Assembly (NCBI GenBank): GCA_014380505.1
Contig: JACMJT010000513.1
Span: 1-9,402 of the forward strand
From: Hyphomicrobiales bacterium
Lineage (GTDB): Bacteria; Pseudomonadota; Alphaproteobacteria; Rhizobiales; Aestuariivirgaceae
Length of the DNA stretch: 9,402 nt
Direction of reading: 5' to 3'
In this document: one piece after another, positions 1-7,893 of the stretch
Numbering within the stretch: position 1 is the first letter of the stretch
Layout: each line of letters begins with the position of its first letter
Translations under genes and position numbers: made by a program
The notes under the pieces: generated by a model
Databases searched by the model: none
Seen by the model: the letters and a program-made list of their open reading frames with translations, nothing else
Told to the model about the DNA's origin: nothing

Positions 1-213
1 ACACCGTCCGGTCTCCGGGGAGAGATGGAAATATTCCGCCATCTGATGGTGGCGCAGGATACGGGCACCGCTATCCGGGGCCATGTGCGCGGCGATGTGT
101 TCTGGGGGGCGGGTGAACGGGCCGCGCTGACAGCGGGCCACATGAAAAGCCCTGGGACCATGATCGTGCTTCTGCCGACGGACATCGCCCGCGAATTGAT
201 TGCCGGACAATGA
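1..213 (+). CDS. mltA: Membrane-bound lytic murein transglycosylase A, C-terminal fragment
   Basis: Only the last 70 codons are present; the frame is open at the left edge and ends at TGA 211-213. The peptide matches the end of the MltA 3D domain: FRHLMVAQDTG, then RGDVFWG, then MKSPGTMIVLLP. MltA is an outer-membrane-associated or periplasmic enzyme that cleaves the glycan strands of peptidoglycan with formation of anhydromuropeptides. Its C-terminal 3D domain, named for conserved aspartates, contributes the catalytic Asp. The Asp of AQDTG and the Asp of RGDVFWG are visible here. The common DTGGAI is DTGTAI in this protein, a small deviation. The stop overlaps the start of the Smr gene (ATGA), so the two are probably co-translated. 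In Hyphomicrobiales mltA commonly precedes the Smr and XRE genes, which supports the call. A signal peptide cannot be assessed because the N-terminus lies outside. Confidence 0.88.
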   Translation, partial: TPSGLRGEMEIFRHLMVAQDTGTAIRGHVRGDVFWGAGERAALTAGHMKSPGTMIVLLPTDIARELIAGQ

Positions 214-842
214 GCCGCAAGCCCCCCGATTTCGAACTTTGGACTGAGATGACCAGATCGGTGAAGCCCTTGCGCAAGCGTAAGCCTGTTTCTCCCTCCC
301 CCTTGCGGGGGCGAGCCATTGCGAGCGCCGCGCCAGCGGCTGGCAAGGCTAGGGGCGGGGGTCTGGTGGTATCGCCTCCCGAGCGGGCAAGCCCGCCGGT
401 GGAGCGGCCTCCACCCTTGATCCCTCCCCACAAGGGGGAAGGAAAGAAAGCAAAATCGCCGCCTCCCAACACCGGCTTCGACCGGCGCACCACGCAGAAG
501 ATGACTCGGGGCAATGTCGAGATCGAACGGCGCCTCGACTTGCATGGAACGGGAGTTGAGCTGGCGCGCGTGCAGCTTCTGCAATTCCTGCGGGGCGCCC
601 ATGGCGATGGCGTGCGCACCGTGCTGGTGATCACCGGCAAGGGGTCATCGCCGTTTTCGCGCCACACCCTCCATGGTGCCGCACATTTTCATTCGCCCGA
701 GCGCCAGGGGCAGCTCCGCCGTCTCCTGCCCGAGTGGCTGCATGAGCCTGAGTTCCGCATCCTGGTGTCAGGCTTTCAGCCAGCGCATCCCAAGCATGGC
801 GGCGGCGGCGCTTACTATGTGAAGATCAGGCGTGCGCGATGA
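210..842 (+). CDS. Smr/MutS2-type domain protein with a repeat-derived linker
   Basis: This 210-residue protein has an Smr domain at about residues 105-208. The family hallmarks are visible: LDLHG at 109-113, VLVITGKG at 138-145, a RRLLPEWL-like segment, and HGGGGAYYVKIRR at 196-208. Smr domains in other proteins act as nucleases (nicking DNA or cleaving RNA); the role of these stand-alone alphaproteobacterial forms is not settled, so substrate is inferred only as nucleic acid. The N-terminus (residues 1-27, with LWTEMTRSVKPLRKRK) is also typical of the family. Residues about 28-80 are low-complexity, rich in Pro, Arg and Gly, and are encoded by a palindromic repeat (see 291-447). The linker is variable in relatives, so function is probably intact. 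The start ATG overlaps the mltA stop, and the stop overlaps the start of the XRE gene, which suggests a small operon. Confidence 0.9.
   Translation: MSRKPPDFELWTEMTRSVKPLRKRKPVSPSPLRGRAIASAAPAAGKARGGGLVVSPPERASPPVERPPPLIPPHKGEGKKAKSPPPNTGFDRRTTQKMTRGNVEIERRLDLHGTGVELARVQLLQFLRGAHGDGVRTVLVITGKGSSPFSRHTLHGAAHFHSPERQGQLRRLLPEWLHEPEFRILVSGFQPAHPKHGGGGAYYVKIRRAR
291..447. repeat. Palindromic repeat element inserted in frame in the Smr gene
   Basis: The edges form imperfect terminal inverted repeats. The core cccccttgcgggg at 298-310 matches the reverse complement of 426-438 (cccccttgtgggg) at 12 of 13 positions, flanked by matching pyrimidine-rich and purine-rich sequence. Inside are a hairpin with arms gcgggc/gcccgc (383-388 and 391-396) and a second inverted pair gccagc/gctggc (332-337 and 339-344). 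From memory, elements of this style (CCCTCCCCCTTG-type ends) are common between genes in Hyphomicrobiales genomes; I could not search for copies. Here it is read through in frame and encodes about 52 residues of the Smr linker. The exact borders are estimates. No second copy is visible in this window. Confidence 0.7.
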
Positions 843-1204
843 CTCCTTTTGGTGAGAAGATCAGGAAACTCCGGGCCGAACGCGGCGTGACTCTGAGCGA
901 CATGGCGCGGGCCGTCGGAGTGTCGCCGGCCTATCTCTCGGCGCTGGAGCACGGCAAACGCGGGCGGCCCGGGTGGCATCTCATCCAGCGCATCATCGTC
1001 TATTTCAACATCATCTGGGACGAGGCGGAGGACGTGGCGCGGCTGGCGCGCATCTCGCATCCCAAAATCACCATCGACACTTCGGGCCTTACGCCCCGCG
1101 CCACGGAGTTCGCCAACCGGCTCGCCGATGACATCGGCAAGATCGAGGATCACACCCTCAATGAGATGATCACTCTGCTCGGAAAACGACGGGTCAAAGG
1201 ATGA
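839..1204 (+). CDS. XRE-family helix-turn-helix transcriptional regulator
   Basis: This small 121-residue cytoplasmic protein has an N-terminal Cro/C1-type HTH at about residues 7-60. The segment [20 protein letters not shown] gives helices 1-2, and [14 protein letters not shown] contains the recognition helix. The remainder, with [21 protein letters not shown] and a C-terminal helix, resembles a conserved Hyphomicrobiales regulator found next to mltA and Smr genes. It is expected to bind DNA as a dimer; its targets are unknown. No sensor domain or ligand pocket is recognisable. The start ATG overlaps the Smr stop (ATGA), so it is the last gene of that unit. Its 3' end overlaps the 3' end of the opposing hslU by 11 nt (1194-1204), leaving no room for a conventional terminator between them. 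Confidence 0.9.
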   Translation: MTPFGEKIRKLRAERGVTLSDMARAVGVSPAYLSALEHGKRGRPGWHLIQRIIVYFNIIWDEAEDVARLARISHPKITIDTSGLTPRATEFANRLADDIGKIEDHTLNEMITLLGKRRVKG

Positions 1205-2501
1205 ATTTCGAGAGATCGGCATTGCGGGCGAGGTCGCCCACGTGTTTCTCGACGTAGGCGGCATCGATGGTCACCTGGTCGCCGGAGCGGTCGGTGGCGG
1301 TGTAGCTTACCTCGTCCAGCACGCGCTCCAGCACGGTTTGCAGCCGGCGGGCGCCGATATTTTCGATGGTCGCATTGGTCTCCGCCGCAATTCTGGCAAT
1401 TGCATCGACGCCGTCCGCGGTGAAATCGAGGGTGACGCCTTCGGTCAGCAGCAGGGCCTTGTACTGTTTGAGAAGGCTCGCCTCCGGTTCCGTGAGAATG
1501 CGCTTGAAATCCTCGCGGTCCAGCGCCTTCAGTTCGACACGGATCGGCAGGCGGCCTTGCAATTCCGGCAGGAGATCGGAAGGCTTGGCGATATGGAAGG
1601 CGCCCGAGGCGATGAACAGGATGTGGTCGGTCTGCACCGGCCCGTGCTTCGTTGAAACCGTAGTTCCCTCGATCAAGGGCAAGAGATCGCGCTGCACGCC
1701 CTCTCGACTGACATCGGCGCCCTGCCGTTCGGAGCGGGCGCAGATCTTGTCGATCTCGTCGAGGAACACGATGCCGCTGTTCTCCACCGCATCGATGGCA
1801 TCCTGCACGATCTGCTCCTGATCGAGGAGCTTGTCGCTTTCCTCCGACAGGAGAATGTCGTGGCTTGCCTTCACCGCGAGGCGCCGCGTCTTGGTGCGGC
1901 CCCCGAAGGCCTTGCCCAGCATGTCCGAGATATTAATGACGCTGGCCGAGCCTCCCGGCATGCCGGGAATGTCGAAGCTCGGAACGCCGCCCGAATCCGC
2001 CACCTGAATTTCGATTTCCTTGTCATCGAGCTCGCCTGAACGCAATTTCTTGCGGAAGGCTTCGCGCGTCGCCTCCGAGGCATTGGCACCGACCAGCGCC
2101 TCGACCACGCGGGCTTCGGCATTGAGCTGCGCCTGGGCCTCGACATTCTTGCGCCGAGCGGTCTTCACCATGGCGATGCCCGATTCGACGAGATCGCGAA
2201 CGATCTGGTCGACATCTCGGCCCACGTAACCCACCTCGGTGAACTTCGTCGCCTCGACCTTGATGAAGGGCGCGTTGGCGAGCCTGGCGAGACGCCGGGC
2301 GATTTCGGTCTTGCCGACACCGGTGGGGCCGATCATCAGGATGTTCTTCGGCATCACTTCGTCGCGGAGCGGCCCCTGCAATTGCTTGCGCCGCCAGCGG
2401 TTGCGCAGTGCCACGGCAACGGCGCGCTTGGCGTCCATTTGGCCTACGATGTGGCGATCGAGTTCGGAGACGATCTCGCGCGGCGTAAAATCGGCCGTCA
2501 T
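1194..2501 (-). CDS. hslU: ATP-dependent protease ATPase subunit HslU (ClpY)
   Basis: This 435-residue AAA+ unfoldase forms hexamers that unfold substrates and feed them into the HslV peptidase in the cytoplasm. Walker A is GPTGVGKT at 58-65, the substrate-gripping pore loop is GYVG at 91-94, and Walker B is IVFLDE at 244-249. The insertion (I) domain spans about 110-235. The sensor/arginine region GRLPIRVEL and the conserved C-terminal tail ending DLSKFIL, which docks into HslV to activate it, are present. Length and motifs are normal, so an active enzyme is expected. The start ATG overlaps the stop of the upstream DUF2157-like gene (ATGA), indicating translational coupling. Its 3' end overlaps the convergent XRE gene. 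Confidence 0.98.
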   Translation of the reverse strand: MTADFTPREIVSELDRHIVGQMDAKRAVAVALRNRWRRKQLQGPLRDEVMPKNILMIGPTGVGKTEIARRLARLANAPFIKVEATKFTEVGYVGRDVDQIVRDLVESGIAMVKTARRKNVEAQAQLNAEARVVEALVGANASEATREAFRKKLRSGELDDKEIEIQVADSGGVPSFDIPGMPGGSASVINISDMLGKAFGGRTKTRRLAVKASHDILLSEESDKLLDQEQIVQDAIDAVENSGIVFLDEIDKICARSERQGADVSREGVQRDLLPLIEGTTVSTKHGPVQTDHILFIASGAFHIAKPSDLLPELQGRLPIRVELKALDREDFKRILTEPEASLLKQYKALLLTEGVTLDFTADGVDAIARIAAETNATIENIGARRLQTVLERVLDEVSYTATDRSGDQVTIDAAYVEKHVGDLARNADLSKFIL

Positions 2502-3553
2502 GCGGGCTCCGGCACAAGGCCGCGGATTTTACCGGGAACCAGTTCGAGAACCAGCCGGCGCAGCGGCCGCCAGGCAACCGAGAGAAGCAAAACGATGGCG
2601 CCAACCATGAGAACCGCAAACGCATAGGTGGACGATCCCCAGTCCGCCTTCGAGATCAGCGTGTAGGCGGCGTAGCCGAGATAAATCAGAGAGGACACCA
2701 GCAACGCCCGCCGGTCGGCCACCAGCGCCACGATGCTGAGGACGACGAACAGCGCCAGAATGAGCCCCGCGTCTCTGGGGGTCATGTTGCCGAGCGTCGT
2801 CAGCTCGGCGACAATGGGATGAACGATCATGGGTGCCGCAAGAAGATGTAGCCAGAAAGCAATATCGGTTCGCCGGGTGAGCCGGTGCCGGTCCGACATG
2901 TCGTACCACATGGCCAGCCCAAATATCGCGAGCCCCAACGGCACCGTGACCAGACCGGAATGAGCCTTGAACAACTCAGGCGCAAATCCCCCGGCGAGCG
3001 CCATCGCGGTTATCGCAAGAGCGCAGCACCCGGCCGCGATGGTGATCGGAACACGAAAGCGCAACCAGTGTACGCCAACCAGCGCGGTGGTGACGATACC
3101 GGCGGCGGCTAAAGGCAGGGTGGGGCCTCCACTATTGACGGCAGCGAAAATACCCAGGTCGGGAGCCAGCCAACCGGCAATGCAGATGAATGCCGCCAGA
3201 CTGTAGACCACGAGCAAGACAATGCTGGGAAGCGCCAGCCGTTTGATCCGGGTGAACACTTCGGCAAGCCCCCAGCTTGCGGCGGCAATAATGAGCGCGC
3301 TTGCGCTCACGCCCAAGCCGCTGACAATGTAAGTAAGCGCCCCGAGAAACAGCACCAGGCCGATGGTGACGAAAATATCGTTGAAGCTGGAGATCAGCCG
3401 CAGATTCTCTTCATCGGCTTGCGATGGGCCAGCACCCCTGGCGGTCTCAACAAACGCCACGAGGCGATCGGCCACGACGCCGTCGATCACACCGGCGGCG
3501 ACCGCTGCTTCCAAATCCGTCTTACGGATCGCCACTGGACCGTCGCTAATCAT
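2498..3553 (-). CDS. DUF2157-like polytopic membrane protein within the hslVU operon
   Basis: This 351-residue protein has a cytoplasmic-looking N-terminus of about 58 residues, including the DUF2157-like segment [20 protein letters not shown], followed by about ten hydrophobic segments (for example roughly 60-80, 83-98, 108-128, and on to about 330). The tail is basic ([18 protein letters not shown]). No catalytic motif, metal site or transporter signature stands out. DUF2157 proteins are integral membrane proteins of unknown function, so no role is assigned. The gene overlaps both hslV (stop into its start ATG) and hslU (its stop into the hslU ATG) by 4 nt. Its synthesis is thus probably tied to the protease; whether it works with it is an open inference. 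Confidence 0.8.
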   Translation of the reverse strand: MISDGPVAIRKTDLEAAVAAGVIDGVVADRLVAFVETARGAGPSQADEENLRLISSFNDIFVTIGLVLFLGALTYIVSGLGVSASALIIAAASWGLAEVFTRIKRLALPSIVLLVVYSLAAFICIAGWLAPDLGIFAAVNSGGPTLPLAAAGIVTTALVGVHWLRFRVPITIAAGCCALAITAMALAGGFAPELFKAHSGLVTVPLGLAIFGLAMWYDMSDRHRLTRRTDIAFWLHLLAAPMIVHPIVAELTTLGNMTPRDAGLILALFVVLSIVALVADRRALLVSSLIYLGYAAYTLISKADWGSSTYAFAVLMVGAIVLLLSVAWRPLRRLVLELVPGKIRGLVPEPA

Positions 3554-4098
3554 GATTCGAGGCTTTCTACCGTCAAATTGGTGTTGGTGTAGACGCAGAT
3601 GTCGGCGGCGATGGCCATGGCCTTCCGTGCGATGGCTTCGGCATCCATCTCCGTGTCCATCAATGCGCGCGCGGCGGCCAGTGCATAATTGCCGCCGGAA
3701 CCGATGGCGGTGACGCCGCGCTCGGGCTCGAGCACGTCACCCGTGCCGGTCAGCACCAGACTGACATTGCGGTCGGCCACGATCATCATGGCTTCGAGGC
3801 GGCGGAGATAGCGGTCGGTGCGCCAGTCCTTGGCCATCTCGACGCAGGCGCGGGTAAGCTGGGCCGGATACTGCTCAAGCTTGCCCTCAAGCCGCTCGAA
3901 CAGCGTCATGGCATCAGCCGTAGCCCCGGCGAAACCGGCGATCACCTGGCCGCCCGAGCCGAGCGGGCGCACTTTCCGGGCATTGCCCTTGATGATGGTT
4001 TGGCCGAGACTCACCTGGCCATCGCCCACGATGACAACCTTGCCGCCTTTGCGGACCGTTAGAATCGTCGTTCCATGCCACTGGGCGGGTTCCGCCAT
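3550..4098 (-). CDS. hslV: ATP-dependent protease proteolytic subunit HslV (ClpQ)
   Basis: HslV is the threonine peptidase of the HslUV complex, a two-hexamer barrel related to proteasome beta subunits. From the chosen ATG (4098-4096) the protein has 182 residues. A 9-residue propeptide ending WHG precedes the catalytic Thr (GTTIL). In mature numbering Thr1, Asp17 (VGDGQ) and Lys33 (NARKV) are all present, as is the GSGGNYA segment, so the active site looks complete. I chose this start because AAGGA lies 7 nt upstream. An ATG directly before it (4101) adds one Met. A GTG at 4125 would give 191 residues but lacks a clear ribosome binding site. The gene follows the histidine kinase after about 75 nt and overlaps the DUF2157-like gene by 4 nt. 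Confidence 0.97.
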   Translation of the reverse strand: MAEPAQWHGTTILTVRKGGKVVIVGDGQVSLGQTIIKGNARKVRPLGSGGQVIAGFAGATADAMTLFERLEGKLEQYPAQLTRACVEMAKDWRTDRYLRRLEAMMIVADRNVSLVLTGTGDVLEPERGVTAIGSGGNYALAAARALMDTEMDAEAIARKAMAIAADICVYTNTNLTVESLES

Positions 4099-4173
4099 CA
4101 TTTTGTCCTTGTTGGCCGCCGCCACATGTAGGCTGCGGACAGCGGAAAGAAAAGATGGCTTAAAAGCGCCTCA

Positions 4174-5298
4174 TCACGCGCCAAAGAGCACGGTAAATCG
4201 CGCTCCGCGTCCGCCACCCCCGGGTGCGCCGAATGTCATCTCGCCCTTGAGACGGGATACAAGCGAAGAGATCACCTTCATGCCGAGGCCGCGGGTTACG
4301 GCGGGATCGAAATCCGCAGGCAAGCCCTTGCCGTCATCCGTTACGGACAACGCGTTCCGCCCAGACGGATCAACCGCGAGCGAAACGGTGACGTTGCGCG
4401 CGCCCTGCTTGGCGGCGTTGGTCACCAGTTCCGTGACGATCAAGCCCAGAGGCACCACGTATTTTGTCGGCATTTGCACCTCGCTGCCCTCGACAACGAT
4501 ACCGCCGCCATCCAGCAAAGCGGAAAGATCGGCGCAGACGCGGCGCAGGTAATTCAGACAGTCGACGGTCCCGATGCTGTCGCTCAGGTAAAGATGCTCG
4601 TGAGCACGGCCAACCGCCGACACCCGGCTCGCGGCTTTCGACAACTGTTCTGAAGCCTCGCCGCCGACATTTCGGCTTTGCACGGCGAGCAGTGACGAAA
4701 CCAGTTGAAGGCTGTTCTTCACCCGGTGATCGACCTCCTTCGCCATCATCTCCTTTTCAACGACCGTTTTTTGAAGCTTGGCAACGGTGGAGCGGGCCGA
4801 CAGCCGAAGCTCCATCTGATCCATGACAACGGAGGCAAGATCGGTCAATTGAGCAATCTGGGTTTCGCTGGCCTCCCGTGGGGTTCGGTCGATGACGCAC
4901 AGGGTCCCAAGGTTGAACCCGTCATGGGTGCGAAGTGGCGCTCCCACGTAAAACTTAAGTCCGAATTCGCCCGCCACAAGCGGATTGGCCAGCGTTCGCG
5001 GGTCGGCCTTGGCGTTGGACACGATCCAGGCGCTGTTTTGCATGATGGCAGAGGCGCAAAGCCCCGGGTCACGGCCAATTTCTTCCACGTCCAGCCCATG
5101 GTGGGACTTGAACCAGATCCGGTCATGGTCGACGAGGCTGATAATGGAAATGGGCGCCGAAAAGATGCTGGCGGCGACTGCGGTAATCCGGTCGAATGCG
5201 CCATCGGGAGGCGAGTCGAGAATATCGTACTTGCGCAACGCCGCGAGCCGTTTCGCCTCCGCATCGGAAATCGGTAACACTTTGGCGGCGCTTGTCAT
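4174..5298 (-). CDS. Soluble GAF-domain sensor histidine kinase (HisKA_2/HWE-type)
   Basis: This 374-residue protein has no membrane segment and no signal peptide. A GAF sensor domain covers about residues 20-165 ([31 protein letters not shown]). The dimerisation and phosphoacceptor region has the form [17 protein letters not shown] with His191, which fits the HisKA_2 family and its HWE relatives. The ATPase domain follows with the N-box ELVTNAAK (Asn294), the G1 box VTDDGKGLP and the G2 box GLGM at 337-340. All residues needed for autophosphorylation are visible. The ligand of the GAF domain is unknown. No response regulator is encoded nearby, so it is an orphan here. In alphaproteobacteria such kinases often feed stand-alone or PhyR-type regulators; that is inference. 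The start has GGAG 7 nt upstream. It diverges from hisB and precedes hslV. Confidence 0.93.
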   Translation of the reverse strand: MTSAAKVLPISDAEAKRLAALRKYDILDSPPDGAFDRITAVAASIFSAPISIISLVDHDRIWFKSHHGLDVEEIGRDPGLCASAIMQNSAWIVSNAKADPRTLANPLVAGEFGLKFYVGAPLRTHDGFNLGTLCVIDRTPREASETQIAQLTDLASVVMDQMELRLSARSTVAKLQKTVVEKEMMAKEVDHRVKNSLQLVSSLLAVQSRNVGGEASEQLSKAASRVSAVGRAHEHLYLSDSIGTVDCLNYLRRVCADLSALLDGGGIVVEGSEVQMPTKYVVPLGLIVTELVTNAAKQGARNVTVSLAVDPSGRNALSVTDDGKGLPADFDPAVTRGLGMKVISSLVSRLKGEMTFGAPGGGGRGARFTVLFGA

Positions 5299-5463
5299 TC
5301 AAAAACTCCGAACCCCGAATTTTGCGTTATTGCACCTTTGGCAGGGTGTGTCGACAAATGCGCAAGGCTGTTAATTTACTTTGATTTCAATAAAACGACA
5401 TCTTGGCCAAGTCTTGCTGCATCTGCTAAGAGGCGCCCACCGCCTTTCGGCGGGGAGTGTTTC
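5299..5463. promoter_or_regulatory. Divergent intergenic region between the kinase and his units
   Basis: These 165 bp separate the divergent kinase and hisB starts and should hold promoters for both directions. An AT-rich patch lies at about 5370-5398. A weak plus-strand promoter candidate is TTGGCC (5403-5408), 16 nt, then GCTAAG (5425-5430); neither box is convincing. A perfect 10-bp palindrome CTTGGCCAAG lies at 5402-5411 and overlaps the candidate -35 box. No clear -35/-10 pair was found on the minus strand. Presence of promoters is inferred from gene layout more than from motifs. Confidence 0.45.
5440..5457 (+). promoter_or_regulatory. hisB ribosome binding site with overlapping small hairpin
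   Basis: The Shine-Dalgarno sequence GGGGAG (5452-5457) lies 6 nt before the hisB ATG and settles that start. A hairpin with arms CCGCC (5440-5444) and GGCGG (5449-5453) and loop TTTC ends inside the first two G of this site. If it forms in the mRNA it could hinder ribosome access. The stem is only 5 bp, so the effect may be slight. Confidence 0.55.
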
Positions 5464-6057
5464 ATGCGTAAGGCTACAATCGACCGCAAGACAACGGAGA
5501 CGGAGATCTCCGTCACTGTCGATCTCGACGGCAGCGGCGCCTATGATATCAAGTCCGGCGTGGGTTTCCTCGACCACATGCTGGAGTTGCTGTCCCGGCA
5601 TTCGCTGGTTGATATCAAACTCCGCGCCAAGGGCGATACGCACATCGATTTCCATCATACGGTTGAGGATTGCGGGATTGCGCTGGGCCAGGCCTTTGCC
5701 AAGGCGCTGGGCGAGTGCCGGGGTATCCGCCGCTATGCCAGCCTCGACCTGCCCATGGACGAGGCGCTGACCCGCGCCGCCATCGATGTCTCGGCCCGGC
5801 CCTATCTGGTTTGGAAAGTTGCCTTCCCGCAATCCCGGATCGGCGAGTTCGACACCGAGCTGGCGCGCGAATGGTTCCACGCTTTCGCCATGAATGCCGG
5901 GGTGACGCTCCATGTCGAAACGCTTTATGGCGAAAACAGCCATCACATCGCCGAATCCTGTTTCAAGGCTCTGGGGCGGACGCTGCGGGAAGCAATCGAA
6001 ATCGACCCGCGCCAGCAAGGCCGCGTTCCCTCCACCAAAGGGCAGCTCCGGGGCTGA
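5464..6057 (+). CDS. hisB: Imidazoleglycerol-phosphate dehydratase
   Basis: HisB dehydrates imidazole glycerol phosphate to imidazole acetol phosphate, a mid-to-late step of histidine synthesis, in the cytoplasm as a 24-mer with manganese. The 197-residue length is normal for the single-function enzyme; there is no histidinol-phosphatase domain. Conserved metal-binding and active-site segments are present: [13 protein letters not shown] (34-46), [13 protein letters not shown] (57-69), and ENSHHIAE with His160, His161 and Glu164. The chosen ATG has GGGGAG 6 nt upstream and gives the usual short N-terminus [10 protein letters not shown]. An in-frame upstream start at 5338 would add 42 residues unlike the family. 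The stop overlaps the next start by one base (TGATG). It is the first gene of the plus-strand his unit. Confidence 0.98.
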   Translation: MRKATIDRKTTETEISVTVDLDGSGAYDIKSGVGFLDHMLELLSRHSLVDIKLRAKGDTHIDFHHTVEDCGIALGQAFAKALGECRGIRRYASLDLPMDEALTRAAIDVSARPYLVWKVAFPQSRIGEFDTELAREWFHAFAMNAGVTLHVETLYGENSHHIAESCFKALGRTLREAIEIDPRQQGRVPSTKGQLRG

Positions 6058-6506
6058 TGGCTTTCTATTCCGTACATAAGCGCGAGGACGCTCCTGCCGA
6101 GCAGGCGGTTTTCGTGCGGGAAGGCTTCAGCACAAGCGCTTTCCTGTTCACCGTGCTGTGGGCGCTGTGGCATCGCATGTGGCTGGCGGCGGGTGTTCTG
6201 CTGGCCGTTTCAGGTGCGATCACGCTGGCTGGAAATCTCCTCGGTGCGGGAGAGGGCGTCAGCCTGCTTGCAAGTTTTGTGGTGAACCTGATCTTCGGCC
6301 TTGAAGCACGCGACCTGCAAATCCGCACGCTCATCGGCCGGGGTTACGCCCAGGTTGGCTTTAGCCACGGACGCAACCTCGACGAAGCCGAAATCCGCTA
6401 TTTTCACCGGATTGGCGGATATCGCACGGTGCCCGAACCGCTGCCGACAAGGCCCGTGCCCTACGCGGCTCAGCCCGACACGCTTGGCATTTTCGGCAAC
6501 GTGTGA
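6057..6506 (+). CDS. DUF2628 small membrane protein in the his operon
   Basis: This 149-residue protein starts [11 protein letters not shown] and has two or three hydrophobic stretches: about residues 27-58 ([10 protein letters not shown], then the [17 protein letters not shown] segment) and about 68-80 ([12 protein letters not shown]), followed by the conserved [19 protein letters not shown] region typical of DUF2628. The C-terminal 35 residues are polar and proline-rich. The function of the family is unknown. It commonly sits between hisB and hisH in Hyphomicrobiales, and it is coupled on both sides here: its ATG shares a base with the hisB stop, and its stop overlaps the hisH GTG start. 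That constancy suggests a cellular role needed with, or merely co-expressed with, histidine synthesis; the sequence cannot decide which. Confidence 0.88.
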   Translation: MAFYSVHKREDAPAEQAVFVREGFSTSAFLFTVLWALWHRMWLAAGVLLAVSGAITLAGNLLGAGEGVSLLASFVVNLIFGLEARDLQIRTLIGRGYAQVGFSHGRNLDEAEIRYFHRIGGYRTVPEPLPTRPVPYAAQPDTLGIFGNV

Positions 6507-7159
6507 CTCCCTCCGTCGCCATCGTCGACTACGGGTCCGGCAATTTGCATTCCGTCGCCAAGGCGTTTGAACGCGCCGCAAGCGATGCGGGGCTGGCGAT
6601 GGACATTCGCGTAACCAGGGATCCTGACGCGGTGGGACGCGCCGAACGCATCGTGCTTCCGGGCGTTGGCGCCTTCAAGGATTGCCGCGACGGGTTGCGC
6701 GCCCTGCCCGGCATGTGGGACATGCTGGATGAACAGGTGGCGGCGCGCGGCAAGCCGTTTCTCGGCATTTGCGTTGGCATGCAGCTCATGGCCACGCGCG
6801 GGCTTGAGCATGATGTCTCCGAGGGCTTTGGCTGGATCGAAGGCGAGGTGAGGCGGATCGCACCCGCTGACGCCTCGTTGAAAATACCACACATGGGCTG
6901 GAACACGCTTGATCTTGCCAGACCCCATCCGCTGCTCGAGGGCCTGAACCTTGGCGAGACCGGCCTCCATGCCTATTTCGTGCACTCCTATCATCTTGAA
7001 GCGGTGGATGGCGCGAACGTGATCGCCACCACGCCCTATGGCGCGGCAATCACTGCCATGGCCGGGCGCGATAATATTGCCGGAACGCAGTTTCATCCGG
7101 AGAAAAGCCAGGCACTTGGCTTGGCGCTCATCGCCAATTTCCTTCGGTGGCGCCCGTGA
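6503..7159 (+). CDS. hisH: Imidazole glycerol phosphate synthase, glutaminase subunit
   Basis: HisH hydrolyses glutamine and passes ammonia to HisF, which closes the imidazole ring from PRFAR. The 218-residue class I glutamine amidotransferase has the opening [14 protein letters not shown] (5-18), the nucleophile Cys90 in GICVGMQ, and the other triad members His198 and Glu200 in QFHPEKS. The oxyanion-strand region VLPGVGAF (51-58) is intact. The start is GTG at 6503, overlapping the DUF2628 stop (GTGA); no strong ribosome binding site is seen, which fits re-initiation after the previous gene. HisH is inactive without HisF, yet hisF is not found in the remaining sequence. It must lie beyond the window or elsewhere. 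Confidence 0.98.
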   Translation: MTPSVAIVDYGSGNLHSVAKAFERAASDAGLAMDIRVTRDPDAVGRAERIVLPGVGAFKDCRDGLRALPGMWDMLDEQVAARGKPFLGICVGMQLMATRGLEHDVSEGFGWIEGEVRRIAPADASLKIPHMGWNTLDLARPHPLLEGLNLGETGLHAYFVHSYHLEAVDGANVIATTPYGAAITAMAGRDNIAGTQFHPEKSQALGLALIANFLRWRP

Positions 7160-7893
7160 TCCTGTTTCCCGCCATCGATCTGAAGGATGGGCAGTGTGTA
7201 CGCCTCGAGCGCGGCCACATGGACCGGGCGACTGTCTTCAACGGCGATCCCGCCGCCCAGGCGCGGACTTTCGAGCAGCAGGGATTCCCGTGGCTGCATC
7301 TGGTCGATCTCAACGGCGCTTTTGCCGGCAGGCCGGTCAATGGATCGGCGGTCGAGAGCATTCTCGCGGCGGTGAAAATCCCCGTGCAGCTTGGCGGCGG
7401 CATTCGTGAGCTGGGGCAGATCGAGAATTGGCTGGCGCGCGGCGTCGCCCGCGTCATTCTCGGCACCGTGGCGCTGAAATCGCCGGAGATTGTGCGCGAG
7501 GCCTGCAAGCTCTTTCCCGGTAGAATCGTCGTGGGTATCGACGCAAGGGCAGGACGTGTCGCAGTGGAAGGCTGGGCTGAAAACGCCAATGTCACGGTGA
7601 CCGAATTAGCCCAACGTTTCGAACACGCCGGGGTGGCTGCCATCGTTTTCACCGACATTGATCGCGATGGCGTGCTCATGGGCCTCAATATCGATTCAAC
7701 GCTGGCGCTGGCCCGCGCCACGCGCATTCCGGTCATTGCAAGTGGCGGTTTGGCGTCCATCGGCGATGTGCAGAGGCTTCTCGAACCCGATTGCGCGATC
7801 CTCGAAGGTGCCGTTACGGGCCGAGCCCTCTATGATGGCAGGCTCGATGCCGCACAGGCGTTGGGCATGATCGCCGCGAGGAGAAGCTTATGA
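7156..7893 (+). CDS. hisA: ProFAR isomerase (phosphoribosylformimino-AICAR-P isomerase)
   Basis: HisA opens the ribose ring of ProFAR by an Amadori rearrangement to give PRFAR, the substrate of HisF/HisH. The 245-residue (beta-alpha)8 barrel begins [12 protein letters not shown], placing the catalytic base at Asp8 as in known enzymes; the catalytic acid is Asp129 in VVGIDAR. The phosphate-binding segments QLGGGIR (78-84) and, in the second half, VIASGGLAS are present. I chose GTG at 7156, which overlaps the hisH stop (GTGA), has GGTGG 5 nt upstream, and gives the usual N-terminus. A GTG at 7147 would add three residues. The stop overlaps the start of the SDR gene. In most alphaproteobacteria hisF follows; here it does not. 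Confidence 0.97.
   Translation: MILFPAIDLKDGQCVRLERGHMDRATVFNGDPAAQARTFEQQGFPWLHLVDLNGAFAGRPVNGSAVESILAAVKIPVQLGGGIRELGQIENWLARGVARVILGTVALKSPEIVREACKLFPGRIVVGIDARAGRVAVEGWAENANVTVTELAQRFEHAGVAAIVFTDIDRDGVLMGLNIDSTLALARATRIPVIASGGLASIGDVQRLLEPDCAILEGAVTGRALYDGRLDAAQALGMIAARRSL

Noticed and set aside
71..667. Long minus-strand open frame of 198 codons across the mltA end and Smr gene
   Set aside because: It is antisense to clear Smr-domain coding sequence, has no recognisable motif, and its length is explained by the GC-rich repeat.
2023..2625. Minus-strand open frame of 200 codons overlapping hslU and the DUF2157-like gene
   Set aside because: It is a frame-shifted shadow of two well-supported genes on the same strand and is Arg-rich without motifs.
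4102..4173. Heat-shock (RpoH-type) promoter before hslV
   Set aside because: A CCATCT that could serve as a -10 box is present on the minus strand, but no CTTG-type -35 box lies at a suitable distance.
5402..5411. Palindrome CTTGGCCAAG as an operator
   Set aside because: A single 10-bp palindrome with no second copy and no known matching regulator is too little to call a binding site.
5338..5463. Extended N-terminus for hisB from 5338
   Set aside because: The extra 42 residues do not resemble HisB, and the ATG at 5464 has a good ribosome binding site and gives normal length.
5299..5463. Histidine leader peptide with attenuator before hisB
   Set aside because: No short frame with a run of His codons and no terminator hairpin with a T-run is present.
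7147..7155. Upstream GTG start for hisA
   Set aside because: The GTG at 7156 gives the usual [12 protein letters not shown] start with Asp8, and overlaps the hisH stop in the manner of the neighbouring genes.
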